DNA of 40,183 bases from an uncultured Cytophagaceae bacterium (GCA_903898715.1 CAIUGL010000067.1:1-40183), one strand, 5' to 3'; positions 8,822-16,937 are shown, numbered from the stretch's first letter. Translations and numbers: made by a program. The notes: generated by a model not told the origin, from the letters alone.

Positions 8822-11170
8822 ATGAAAAAGTCACTATTACTATTGTTAGGTCTTACTTTAACAGGCTACGCACAAACTCCCCAGCCCTTAAAATTATGGT
8901 ATACCAAACCCGCCGAATACTTCGAAGAAGCACTCGTCCTTGGGAATGGAAAGCAGGGAGCCACTGTTTTTGGCGGAACAAAAACAGATAAAATCTTCCT
9001 GAACGACATCACACTTTGGTCCGGTGAACCCATGAACACCCGCATGAATCCGGAGGCCTATAAACACCTGCCTGCTGTGCGTGAAGCGCTCAAAAATGAA
9101 AATTATCGGGCTGCTGATTCACTCGTACGGAAAATTCAAGGTAAATTCTCTGAGTCGTATGCGCCTCTGGGAACCTTGTACTTGGATTTTGACCACGAAA
9201 ATGCAAGCAATTATTACCGCGATCTCAGCTTAGACCAAGCTACCGCCCACGTTTCCTACGAAACCCAAGGCCACCAAATCAAACGGGAATATTTCGTTTC
9301 CCATCCCGATATGGTCTTTGTCATCCATTTGACAAGCTCAGCAAAAGGGTCGTTGGCCTTCCGCATTCGCTTTGATTCCAAATTGAAATACGCGATTCAC
9401 TCGTCGGTGAATCATCTGCATGCTAATGGCACCGCGCCGGTGCGGGCGGATCCCAATTACATCCGTAAAAAGGATAACCCGATCCAATTTCGCACGGATC
9501 AAGGCACGCGTTTCTCGACCGATGTCTTAATCCAGTCGGCAGATGGCACCGTCACCCGGACGGATTCCACGCTTTCATTTAGCGGAGGAACGGAAGCAGT
9601 CGTGCTGGTTTCCCTGGCAACGAGCTTCAACGGCTTTGACAAGAGTCCTTCGAAGGAGGGGCTGAACGATGACTTGATTGCCCAAAAGCAATTGGAGGCT
9701 GCGAGTCGGGTTCCTTTGGCAAAATTGAAATCGCGTCATAAGGCAGATTATCAAAAATTCTACCAGCGTGTTTCCCTGAATTTGGGTGGCCCACAGGCGA
9801 CGGACATTCCTACGGACGAGCGCTTGCGTCGTTATGCGACGGGGGCTAAGGATCCGTATTTGGAGACGTTGTACTTTCAGTTTGGGCGGTATTTGTTGAT
9901 CAGTAGTTCCCGGACGCCGGGGGTGCCTGCCAACTTGCAAGGCCTCTGGAATCCACATATCCAACCGCCTTGGAGTAGTAATTATACGATGAACATCAAT
10001 GCGGAGGAGAATTACTGGTTGGCAGAAAACACCAACCTCCCCGAGATGCATCAGTCGTTTTTGGGCTTTTTGGACAATTTAGAAAAGACAGGTCGCTTGA
10101 CGGCGCAGACATTTTACAACATGCCGGGCTGGGTGTGTCACCACAATTCTGACATTTGGGCCATGACGAATCCTGTAGGGGATTTTGGGAATGGGGAACC
10201 GAGTTGGGCGAATTGGCCGATGGGCGCTGCGTGGGCTTCGACGCACCTGTGGGAACATTATCAGTTTACGCAAGATTTGCCTTTTTTGCGCACCAAAGCT
10301 TATCCCATCATGAAGGGTGCCGCAGAGTTTTGTTTGGCCTTTATGGTTCCGGATGCGAAAGGTCGTTTGATGACATCGCCTTCTACCTCGCCTGAAAATA
10401 AATTTTTAACCCCGACGGGGTATGTTGGCCAAACCTCCTACGGTGGAACCGCCGACATTGCCATGATTCGCGAATTATTTCTAGATGTACTGGCGGCTGA
10501 AAAAGTGCTCAAAAACGATCCTTTATTTGCTTCGAAAATTCAGGAGGCCTTAGGACGCTTGTTGCCCTATCAAATTGGCGTTGCTGGAAACTTGCAAGAA
10601 TGGTACTATGACTGGAAGGATGAAGATCCAAAACACCGTCACCAAAGTCATTTGTACGGGCTTTATCCTGGAAACCATGTGAGTGTTGCGGAGACTCCTT
10701 CCATTGCAGCTGCGGCACGCAAGACGTTGGAGATCAAAGGAGACGAGACGACCGGTTGGTCCAAAGGCTGGCGCATTAATCTTTGGGCACGTTTGCAGGA
10801 TGGCGATCATGCGTATAAGATGTACCGAGAGCTATTGAAGTACGTGGAACCTGACGGGGTGAAAGTGAATTACCAACGGGGTGGAGGCACCTACCCGAAT
10901 TTATTCGATGCGCACCCACCATTCCAGATTGATGGGAATTTCGGTGGTGCTGCGGCCGTGGCTGAGATGCTCGTACAATCTACCGCGGACCAAGTGGTCT
11001 TGTTACCGGCTTTACCTGCTGCTTGGGATTCAGGGTCAGTATCTGGCTTGAAAACGCGCGGAGGCTATATGCTTTCGATGAAATGGGATAAAGGTAAGGT
11101 GGTTAGTTATTCGTTAACACGTCCAGGTGGAGGAAAACCGAAGGTGCGGGTGAATGGGGTTTGGAAGTAG
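8822..11170 (+). CDS. GH95 family glycosidase, probable alpha-L-fucosidase
   Basis: A 782-residue exported enzyme with a Sec signal (MKKSLLLLLGLTLTGYAQ). Near the N-terminus EEALVLGNGKQGATVFGG is the family 95 hallmark. The (alpha/alpha)6 catalytic domain contains MNINAEENYW (N391, N393), SPENKF (E525) and FQIDGNFGG (D704). These correspond in order and spacing to the asparagine pair, general acid and aspartate described for the Bifidobacterium AfcA enzyme. The family inverts at alpha-1,2-fucosyl linkages, with some members acting on galactosides. ATG 8822 is favoured because the signal peptide starts there; ATG 8810 would add four residues. No SusC/SusD pair is nearby, so this is not a complete polysaccharide utilisation locus in this window. 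Confidence 0.93.
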   Translation: MKKSLLLLLGLTLTGYAQTPQPLKLWYTKPAEYFEEALVLGNGKQGATVFGGTKTDKIFLNDITLWSGEPMNTRMNPEAYKHLPAVREALKNENYRAADSLVRKIQGKFSESYAPLGTLYLDFDHENASNYYRDLSLDQATAHVSYETQGHQIKREYFVSHPDMVFVIHLTSSAKGSLAFRIRFDSKLKYAIHSSVNHLHANGTAPVRADPNYIRKKDNPIQFRTDQGTRFSTDVLIQSADGTVTRTDSTLSFSGGTEAVVLVSLATSFNGFDKSPSKEGLNDDLIAQKQLEAASRVPLAKLKSRHKADYQKFYQRVSLNLGGPQATDIPTDERLRRYATGAKDPYLETLYFQFGRYLLISSSRTPGVPANLQGLWNPHIQPPWSSNYTMNINAEENYWLAENTNLPEMHQSFLGFLDNLEKTGRLTAQTFYNMPGWVCHHNSDIWAMTNPVGDFGNGEPSWANWPMGAAWASTHLWEHYQFTQDLPFLRTKAYPIMKGAAEFCLAFMVPDAKGRLMTSPSTSPENKFLTPTGYVGQTSYGGTADIAMIRELFLDVLAAEKVLKNDPLFASKIQEALGRLLPYQIGVAGNLQEWYYDWKDEDPKHRHQSHLYGLYPGNHVSVAETPSIAAAARKTLEIKGDETTGWSKGWRINLWARLQDGDHAYKMYRELLKYVEPDGVKVNYQRGGGTYPNLFDAHPPFQIDGNFGGAAAVAEMLVQSTADQVVLLPALPAAWDSGSVSGLKTRGGYMLSMKWDKGKVVSYSLTRPGGGKPKVRVNGVWK

Positions 11171-11176
11171 GGGTAT

Positions 11177-11192
11177 ATCCGCTCACGCGGAT
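11177..11192. terminator. Short hairpin after the GH95 gene
   Basis: ATCCGC-TCAC-GCGGAT forms a six-base stem seven bases after the GH95 stop and is followed by an AT-rich stretch containing TTTTG. It could be a weak terminator; the T run is poor. Confidence 0.4.
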
Positions 11193-11241
11193 AATTCTAT
11201 TTTGTTTCACTAATCTCGGATAATACCGCTCCCCGTGGGCG

Positions 11242-11419
11242 ATACCGCTGGCGCGGATACACCTTTGGCAAAGCTTTAAGCTTTGCCAAAGGTAAGGTTT
11301 TCGCCGCACTTCATGGGGAGTAAATAATAGATTATCAAGTACTTGATTTTTAATTAGGGAGCAAAAACTCCTTAATTCCCACCTACCTTTGGCAAACCTT
11401 GGAGGATTGCCAAAGGTAA
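11242..11419. repeat. Palindromic intergenic repeat element, copy 1
   Basis: A GC-rich lead (ACCGCTGGCGCGG) is followed by two hairpins that share the arms ACCTTTGGCAA / TTGCCAAAGGT. The first, at 11261-11293, is a perfect 16-base palindrome around a single base. The second, at 11385-11417, has 11-base arms plus an inner CCT/AGG pairing. The order, the spacer with CATGGGGAGT and AGATTATCAA, and the GGTAAGGTTTTCGC after the first hairpin all recur in copy 2 at 16002-16167. It occupies most of the gap between the convergent GH95 and transporter genes, so it may also block readthrough. I see no coding potential beyond accidental frames. Confidence 0.88.
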
Positions 11420-11425
11420 GGGAAT

Positions 11426-11446
11426 GCGGGGATTTCAAAGCCCCGC
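11426..11446. terminator. Hairpin after the transporter gene
   Basis: GCGGGG and CCCCGC pair around a nine-base loop, about 20 bases past the stop of the minus-strand transporter gene. There is no T run, so it is only a possible terminator or transcript-end protector. Confidence 0.35.
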
Positions 11447-11467
11447 CATTTCATTTTACCAAATTAC

Positions 11468-12460
11468 TTATTTCGCATAAATCAACAACCCCAACCCAAC
11501 CACATACAAACCCAACATCACCCGCAATAGTACCTGCGTGCCGGAGGGTGCCAACTTGAATTCCTTCCAAATATAGATTCCCCAGACTGCCGCTACCACC
11601 GTCGCCCCTTGGCCTAAGCCATAAGACACTGCCGCACCAGCCTTCTCCGACGCCAAAATACTCATCGCCATTCCCACAAACCAGATTGCACCACCCAATA
11701 TCCCGATCAAGTGGTCCTGGAATAAGCCACGGAAATAATCACCAAATCCCAAGGCCACCCCCGAAAACGGACGCAGCATTTGAGCGGTGTTGAAAATAAA
11801 TGAACTCACAAAAACACCGCAAGCGAATAAGACTAAGGCCGTGTAAGGCGTCAACAAACCCGCCGACGGATGCGCAAAATCAAGCGCCATCGCCGCCGCC
11901 ACATAGCGGTAAAATAATCCCATCAAACAACCGCTCAACACCGATAGCACCAAACCCTTCGTAGACATCCCACGCGAACTGCCCGTTTGGCGATACGCCA
12001 TCGCATTCAATATAATCGCTACCGTAATCAAAGCCACCCCAGAAAATATCAACCAACCATTCCCCACCGGCGTATCCAAATAATTCACCAAAACGCCCAA
12101 TACCAGCGCGATACCAATGCCCACCGGGAAAGCCACCGACATCCCCGCGATTCCGATGGCGGCCACCAACAAGATATTGGCGGCATTAAAAACGACCCCA
12201 CCCACAAACGCAGAGCGCAAAGCCTCGGAACTCGCTTGGCCTAAATCCGTCAAAAACCCACGGCCTTCCAGCCCCGAACTTCCTAATGTAAAAGCCAATA
12301 ATATAGAAGCTAGCAAAATACCCACCACATAATCCCAATAAAACAATTCAAAGCGCCATCCCGCGCTCGTCATTTTCTGCGTGTTTGCCCAGGAACCCCA
12401 GCAAATCATCGTCACCAGGCACATCCACACCGCCGTCGAATACGTTTCAATTATAAACAT
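11468..12460 (-). CDS. GRP/DMT-superfamily sugar transporter, probable ribose or nucleoside permease
   Basis: A 330-residue integral membrane protein with about ten hydrophobic helices and no cleaved signal. CWGSWANTQK near the N-terminus and WDYVVGILLA are typical of the glucose/ribose porter branch of the drug/metabolite transporter superfamily. The second half repeats the pattern with AIWFVGMAMSILASEKAG and YGLGQGATVVAAVWGIYIWKEF. It starts two bases after the stop of the ADP-ribosylglycohydrolase gene and is the last of four tightly packed genes headed by ribokinase. That context points to ribose, or a nucleoside, as substrate. Database names for relatives often say multidrug or rhamnose transporter; the operon argues against drug export. 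Confidence 0.82.
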   Translation of the reverse strand: MFIIETYSTAVWMCLVTMICWGSWANTQKMTSAGWRFELFYWDYVVGILLASILLAFTLGSSGLEGRGFLTDLGQASSEALRSAFVGGVVFNAANILLVAAIGIAGMSVAFPVGIGIALVLGVLVNYLDTPVGNGWLIFSGVALITVAIILNAMAYRQTGSSRGMSTKGLVLSVLSGCLMGLFYRYVAAAMALDFAHPSAGLLTPYTALVLFACGVFVSSFIFNTAQMLRPFSGVALGFGDYFRGLFQDHLIGILGGAIWFVGMAMSILASEKAGAAVSYGLGQGATVVAAVWGIYIWKEFKLAPSGTQVLLRVMLGLYVVGLGLLIYAK

Positions 12461-12462
12461 AG

Positions 12463-13998
12463 CTAATCAGTTAAACGGTAAAATTTGTCATTCGTCTTCA
12501 ATAAGGGCTGATCGCGGTAAATGATCGCATCCATCAACTTACACGTATAATTCGGATTTGGGTTTTTCAATACCAAACGCACCTCATGCGGCCCCATCGG
12601 CAAATCGTAATTCCACGTTAATTCATGTCGGCGCGTGGTGAAATTTACCGGCAATTTGACCTGCTCAAAAACCTTCCCATCCACATATACATCCACCTCA
12701 AACGCATGCGGATCCGTAGACGCCCATTTCGCCATATCCGCCCGCACGACAAATCCCTTGCCCTCAAACGCGAAGCGATATTCATTCATCAAATCCTTAT
12801 TAATGCCAATTTTCTCCGTCGGATATACCCCAGCAAAACTCTCCTCGAAGGCCACTGCTTTTGGTGCAGCTGACGGGATCACCACCGCATCCGCAGTCAC
12901 CTGACCGCCATGCGCGAGAATATTCTTCAAGGCATGTTGGTACCCAATCTCATATACATCATTCAAGGACGTCGACGTATATTTAAAATCAATGTCCTCT
13001 GCTTCTTTTAGGCCCAATTTCCAGTAAGCCGGAATGCGGTCATAACCCAGCATCGTTCCCAAAATCCCCGCCGCCGATGATGGATTGCAATCCGCATCTT
13101 GTCCACAGCGCGTCGCAATTTCCACCGTCTTGCCAAAATCCCCCTGACCATACAATAATCCTATCACCACATAAGCTGAATTCACCGTCGCATCGATATT
13201 GAACGGCGCAAAAACGCCATCCGGACACCCGATATCATCCGCCCATTTGTTCTGAACTTGTAACCAGGTTTGACGCCAGTCGGTGGGATATTGTTTATGC
13301 CAACGGATCACATCGGAGATGCATTGGTAGTATTTACTTTGTTTCGGAATCGTTTTCAACGCTTCGGAAACGATGTAATTGATGTCGTTTGATACGAATG
13401 CCAAGGTATATGCTGCGCCTAAATAGACCCCGCCGTAATAGCCATCGCCGTAATTCATGATGTGCCCGATTTGCTCGGAAATTTCGGAAGCGGCGTTTGG
13501 CATGCCGGGCGACATCAGCCCTGCAAAGTCACATTCAATTTGATAATCGATGCAATCCGCATGTGGATTATTTTTCCAATGCCCGGAAGCCGGCGGCATC
13601 ATGCCATTTAAAATATTGTAACGACCTGCCTGATTTGCATGCCAAAGCGCATAGCCCGCCTGCGCATAGGCCTTCGCATGGGATGCCAAAGGAGCCTTCA
13701 AGCCTTCCCGCTCAAACACCTCCACAAACGTCAAATCCATGTATAAATCATCGTAGAGCCCCGGATTTTCCAGCATCGTTTTCTTTAAATACCCATCAAA
13801 CCAAGGAATCGGTTGGTAACGATTAATCATCGTTCCGTTATACCGGAATTCCATGGGTCCACCGAAGGTCACGCCGATGGTTTGGCCGGCCCAACCGCCT
13901 TTGATTTTATTGCGCAATTCGGTTTTGCTGATGGTTTTTGTTTGGGCGTTTAGGCCAAAAGCGACTAAAGCCGCGCATAGAATGAAGAGTTTTTTCAT
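12463..13998 (-). CDS. Exported ADP-ribosylglycohydrolase-family protein
   Basis: A 511-residue protein with a Sec signal peptide (MKKLFILCAALVAFGLNAQ). The ADP-ribosylglycohydrolase fold starts with KGGWAGQTIGVTFG. The metal-site motifs appear as YDDLYMD (D83, D84, D88) in place of the usual TDDT, and GQDADCNPSSAAG (D301, D303) in place of DADT-x-x-A. About 110 C-terminal residues form an additional beta-rich domain (VDVYVDGKVFEQV) that may bind a ligand. Known members cleave ADP-ribose from proteins or small molecules; an exported one more likely acts on a free ribosylated compound. It overlaps the nucleoside hydrolase gene by four bases (ATGA). The substrate is inferred from context only. 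Confidence 0.85.
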   Translation of the reverse strand: MKKLFILCAALVAFGLNAQTKTISKTELRNKIKGGWAGQTIGVTFGGPMEFRYNGTMINRYQPIPWFDGYLKKTMLENPGLYDDLYMDLTFVEVFEREGLKAPLASHAKAYAQAGYALWHANQAGRYNILNGMMPPASGHWKNNPHADCIDYQIECDFAGLMSPGMPNAASEISEQIGHIMNYGDGYYGGVYLGAAYTLAFVSNDINYIVSEALKTIPKQSKYYQCISDVIRWHKQYPTDWRQTWLQVQNKWADDIGCPDGVFAPFNIDATVNSAYVVIGLLYGQGDFGKTVEIATRCGQDADCNPSSAAGILGTMLGYDRIPAYWKLGLKEAEDIDFKYTSTSLNDVYEIGYQHALKNILAHGGQVTADAVVIPSAAPKAVAFEESFAGVYPTEKIGINKDLMNEYRFAFEGKGFVVRADMAKWASTDPHAFEVDVYVDGKVFEQVKLPVNFTTRRHELTWNYDLPMGPHEVRLVLKNPNPNYTCKLMDAIIYRDQPLLKTNDKFYRLTD

Positions 13999-14939
13999 AG
14001 GTTTTGGTATAGATATTTTTGCATGATCCGCTCAATAAATGCTGCGTGATCTATGTGAATGCCAATGCGGGCATTCGGTTTTTCATTCGGAATAAGTCGC
14101 GTAAAGCCTTGATCGTCTAAGCGGATGTGCACATCTTCTGTTTTAAATAAGTCGGGATATGCCTCCATCCCGATCGCCACCGGGTCAAACAGCGTAGGAG
14201 TCTCCTGCCCCCAAAGCACATATAATCCACTTAACACATTGGTCAAAGGCGATTGTCGCTGTAATAATTTCGCACGCTTGTTGGCATCCAACTTCACCAT
14301 CGCCGTCACATCCAATCCGGCATATATAATATTTGCTCCTGAGTTCACGAATTTTTTAGCAGAGGGAATGTCTACGACTACATTCCATTCCGCATGAACT
14401 TTATCTGTCGCATCGTAGCCCAAACGGAACGAGCCAAACATCGCATAAATGGCCTTCGCCTTATTCAAGATATTGGGCTGTAAATCCATTACATCGGCCA
14501 TGTTGGTAACCGGCCCTACCGAAAAAATAACAACTTCACCCGGGTAGCGGTTGAGTTGGTTTTTAATGAATTCTGCGGCGTTCGGTTTTATTGGTATCGA
14601 AGGATTGAATCCCTGTGACCAGTAAAATTGTTCCGCAAACCAGTTGGCTCGTTTATTTTGCCCCGACGTATTTCTGCCAGCATAAATGGGAATGTTTTGA
14701 TGGGTTTCTTTCAGAAATTTGGCCGCCAAAATTGCGCGGTCTTCTGTCCTTCCGTAACAAGTGGTGATGCCTAAAATCTCATAGTGGTCTTGCATGGTGA
14801 GCAACAATCCGAGCGCATAGGCATCGTCGATGTCATCGCCCAAATCACAATCGAAAATGATTTTTTGCTTGGGGGTATCGCTTGGTTTTTGGCCAAAAAC
14901 GGGCAGACTCAAGAATATCAAACAAATGATTTTTTTCAT
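13995..14939 (-). CDS. Exported inosine/uridine-preferring nucleoside hydrolase-like protein
   Basis: A 314-residue protein. The start at ATG 14939 gives a signal peptide (MKKIICLIFLSLPVFGQ); a longer frame upstream would overlap ribokinase and add an arginine-rich tail without family similarity. The calcium-binding motif reads DCDLGDDIDDAYAL (D30-D39), two residues longer than the canonical DTDPGIDDA. EVVIFSVGPVTNMADV and the aspartates near WNVVVDIPSAKKF fit the ribose-binding pocket. The family cuts the N-glycosidic bond of nucleosides to give ribose and base. Four-base ATGA overlaps join it to ribokinase and to the ADP-ribosylglycohydrolase gene. Export means the released ribose must be imported, which the transporter in the operon could do. 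Confidence 0.88.
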   Translation of the reverse strand: MKKIICLIFLSLPVFGQKPSDTPKQKIIFDCDLGDDIDDAYALGLLLTMQDHYEILGITTCYGRTEDRAILAAKFLKETHQNIPIYAGRNTSGQNKRANWFAEQFYWSQGFNPSIPIKPNAAEFIKNQLNRYPGEVVIFSVGPVTNMADVMDLQPNILNKAKAIYAMFGSFRLGYDATDKVHAEWNVVVDIPSAKKFVNSGANIIYAGLDVTAMVKLDANKRAKLLQRQSPLTNVLSGLYVLWGQETPTLFDPVAIGMEAYPDLFKTEDVHIRLDDQGFTRLIPNEKPNARIGIHIDHAAFIERIMQKYLYQNL

Positions 14940-15832
14940 AGGTCGCTGAGCTTTGGCATGGAGGCTTGTGCGCCGGCGTGCATGACGGAATAGGTAGCGG
15001 CGCGGCAACTGAAATTGATGGCGTCCAACCAGGATTTTTGTTGGCTTAATGCCACTGCCAATGCCCCATTAAAACAGTCCCCAGCCGCCGTGGTATCCAC
15101 TGCTTTCACTGCTTGGGTGGGTACGAAAAGTTCTTCGTGAGCTGATTGATAGAAAGCGCCTTGGGCTCCCAAGGTAATGATGACATGTTGAACGCCTTTT
15201 TCGATTAATTTCTTTGCAGCTTTTTTTGCATCATCCAAATGCGTGACGGCAATTCCCGTTAGTAATTCGATTTCCGTTTCGTTCGGGGTAATGGCGAATA
15301 GGTGCGGATAAACGTGATCCGGAATTTGCGCGGCAGGCGCTGGGTTGAGGATGACTTTCATGCCTGCATTGGCTGCTTTTTCGATGGCATACCAAACGCT
15401 AGCCAATGGAATTTCCAATTGGATCAGTAATATGTTTTCTTTTTCAAATAGGATGGAGGCATTGTCGATGTCGGCCTTGCTCAGACTTCCATTTGCCCCT
15501 GAAGCGACGGTGATGCAATTTTCGCCGTGGGCGTCCACGTTGATGAGTGCCACCCCCGACGGATTTCCAGGATCCGTTTGTACAAATTCGCTGTGAATTC
15601 CCGTTTCGATGAATTGTTTTCGCGCCATTTCACCAAAAACGTCATTTCCCACCTTACATACAAAATGGGTTTCTCCACCAAGTTTGGCGGTAGCCACGGC
15701 CTGGTTGGCCCCTTTACCTCCAGGATTTAAAAGAAATTGTCCGCCGAGTATAGTTTCTCCGGGTTTCGGAAGTCGGTCGGACACGATAACCATGTCGGTA
15801 TTTGAGCTACCGATCACAATGATTTTTGACAT
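14936..15832 (-). CDS. rbsK: Ribokinase (PfkB family)
   Basis: A 298-residue PfkB-family sugar kinase. The N-terminal signature NPGGKGANQAVATAKLGG and the C-terminal DTTAAGDCFNGALAVAL (catalytic Asp in AAGD) are both intact, and GSSNTDMV at the start matches ribokinase. It phosphorylates D-ribose with ATP to ribose 5-phosphate in the cytoplasm, feeding the pentose phosphate pathway. It is the first gene of the four-gene operon and ends in an ATGA overlap with the nucleoside hydrolase gene. No signal peptide is present, unlike the next two products. No convincing TAnnTTTG element was found upstream on the minus strand. Confidence 0.94.
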   Translation of the reverse strand: MSKIIVIGSSNTDMVIVSDRLPKPGETILGGQFLLNPGGKGANQAVATAKLGGETHFVCKVGNDVFGEMARKQFIETGIHSEFVQTDPGNPSGVALINVDAHGENCITVASGANGSLSKADIDNASILFEKENILLIQLEIPLASVWYAIEKAANAGMKVILNPAPAAQIPDHVYPHLFAITPNETEIELLTGIAVTHLDDAKKAAKKLIEKGVQHVIITLGAQGAFYQSAHEELFVPTQAVKAVDTTAAGDCFNGALAVALSQQKSWLDAINFSCRAATYSVMHAGAQASMPKLSDL

Positions 15833-16001
15833 AGGTTTAGTGGGCGGATACCCATTACCCTGTCAATTTATACTTTTTCTACGAATTAGTCAATATTGGA
15901 ATTCTCATGGTGGACATTCTACCCAGGGGACAATTTCGATAGCGCGGTCACACTGTTCGTGCGGCTACACCGCTGGCTTCGTTCACACAAGTGGCGCGAA
16001 C
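15833..16001. other. Intergenic DNA upstream of ribokinase
   Basis: This stretch should contain the ribokinase operon promoter, though no perfect -33/-7 pair is visible. Its right part repeats ACACCGCTGGC-like units (15967, 16003), the same GC-rich lead that precedes the first hairpin of the palindromic repeat element. It therefore grades into copy 2. No gene is supported. Confidence 0.5.
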
Positions 16002-16167
16002 ACACCGCTGGCGCGGACACACCTTTGGCAATCCTTTAAGGTTTGCCAAAGGTAAGGTTTTCGCGGGACATCAGGGGGAGTTAACCATCAGATTATCAAT
16101 TTGTTGGGTCTAAAATGTCGACTTTCCACACTACCTTTGGCAAACCTTGGAGGATTGCCAAAGGTAA
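16002..16167. repeat. Palindromic intergenic repeat element, copy 2
   Basis: This has the same architecture and orientation as copy 1: ACCGCTGGCGCGGA lead, first hairpin 16021-16053, spacer with CAGATTATCAA, and second hairpin 16133-16165. The second hairpin is identical in all 33 bases to that of copy 1. The first hairpin keeps the outer ACCTTTGGCAA arms, with CCTT/AAGG inside and a T-T mismatch, so the inner part has drifted while pairing was kept. Confidence 0.88.
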
Positions 16168-16170
16168 GTA

Positions 16171-16235
16171 GGAGCCCAAAAATTAGGGGAGCCCAAAGAT
16201 CAGGCCCCCAAAAAGATCAGGCCCCCAAAGATCAG
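16171..16235. repeat. Short degenerate tandem repeats
   Basis: About four units of 14-17 bases built on CCCAAAGATCAGG occur between the palindromic repeat and the diiron gene. The last three share AGATCAG exactly. They lie about 17 bases beyond the 3' end of the minus-strand diiron gene. Confidence 0.65.
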
Positions 16236-16251
16236 TTGCTCAACCTAGTAG

Positions 16252-16845
16252 CTAAGCGATTTTCTTAATCCAACCTTCAAACAGTTCCGCTTCATAAGCA
16301 CAAGCTGCCGCAGCATGTTTTTCCCAATCAGGTGAGAAGGCCTTCAACTGCGCGATCATTTCCTCCAAATGACCTTCTTCCTCCACGATGATGGATTTGA
16401 CTTGCACCTTGGATCCGATGTCAGTTAATATTTTTTGATAGATCGGGTAGAGCATATCCGCTCGAACCTCGATGGCATACGTGACCAATAAATACGCTGC
16501 CCATTTGACATCAGCGCCGGATAGGCCGAGTACCTTTTTGGCATATTGACAGACGCGAACGTCCAACATATCTAAGTAATGCCGTGAATCTTGTGGACTC
16601 AATAACCACGCATCTGCATACGTTTCAAAGCCAGTTGGCCATAATTTGCTGATTTGCTTCTTCAAATAATAGGCATGTCGGTGCTCCTCCGCCGCATGTT
16701 TCAACACGATCAAACTGACCTCCGTTTTCGGCTCAAATTTGGAAATCTTCTTCGCCCCCACATTTTCCATATAGGAAAGCGTGTTCAAAAATTTGGCATG
16801 CGTAAAGGCATCGGACGTGATTTTAGCAAACTTTTCGGCGATCAT
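16252..16845 (-). CDS. Ferritin-like four-helix diiron protein of unknown function
   Basis: A mostly helical protein of 197 residues without signal peptide. Acidic and histidine residues fall in the order of a carboxylate-bridged diiron site: E27, AEEHRH with E54 and H57 (ExxH), E126 in YAIEVRAD, and VEEEGH with E156 and H159 (ExxH). This is the pattern of ferritin-like oxidases and oxygenases, so it probably binds two irons and reacts with oxygen or peroxide in the cytoplasm. I do not recognise the exact family. ATG 16845 is chosen; GTG 16863 would add six residues. It is divergent from the GNAT gene and not in an operon, so context gives no further clue. Confidence 0.7.
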   Translation of the reverse strand: MIAEKFAKITSDAFTHAKFLNTLSYMENVGAKKISKFEPKTEVSLIVLKHAAEEHRHAYYLKKQISKLWPTGFETYADAWLLSPQDSRHYLDMLDVRVCQYAKKVLGLSGADVKWAAYLLVTYAIEVRADMLYPIYQKILTDIGSKVQVKSIIVEEEGHLEEMIAQLKAFSPDWEKHAAAACAYEAELFEGWIKKIA

Positions 16846-16937
16846 GAGCTTAATTTTAGTCACGAATATACCGAGCGATGGAGGGACATGTCAACAAACC
16901 TCCTAAATTTGAAATAGAAACCTTTTTTAATCCTATA

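Noticed and set aside
9575-10051. 158-codon open frame opposite the GH95 gene
   Set aside because: It lies wholly antisense to a well-supported catalytic domain, and its composition is a mirror of that gene.
11261-11417. CRISPR-like repeats
   Set aside because: Only two palindromic units per site with unequal spacing and no cas genes; they are hairpin pairs.
11103-11438. Open frame of 111 codons on the minus strand across the repeat
   Set aside because: It runs through both hairpins and the end of the GH95 gene, and part of its translation recurs at copy 2 only because the palindrome reads alike on both strands.
14940-15008. N-terminal extension of the nucleoside hydrolase
   Set aside because: It adds arginine-rich residues antiparallel to no known family segment and hides the signal peptide; the ATGA overlap supports 14939.
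15609-16055. Open frame of 148 codons on the plus strand
   Set aside because: Its first half is antisense to ribokinase and its end is the repeat hairpin; no protein-like pattern is present.
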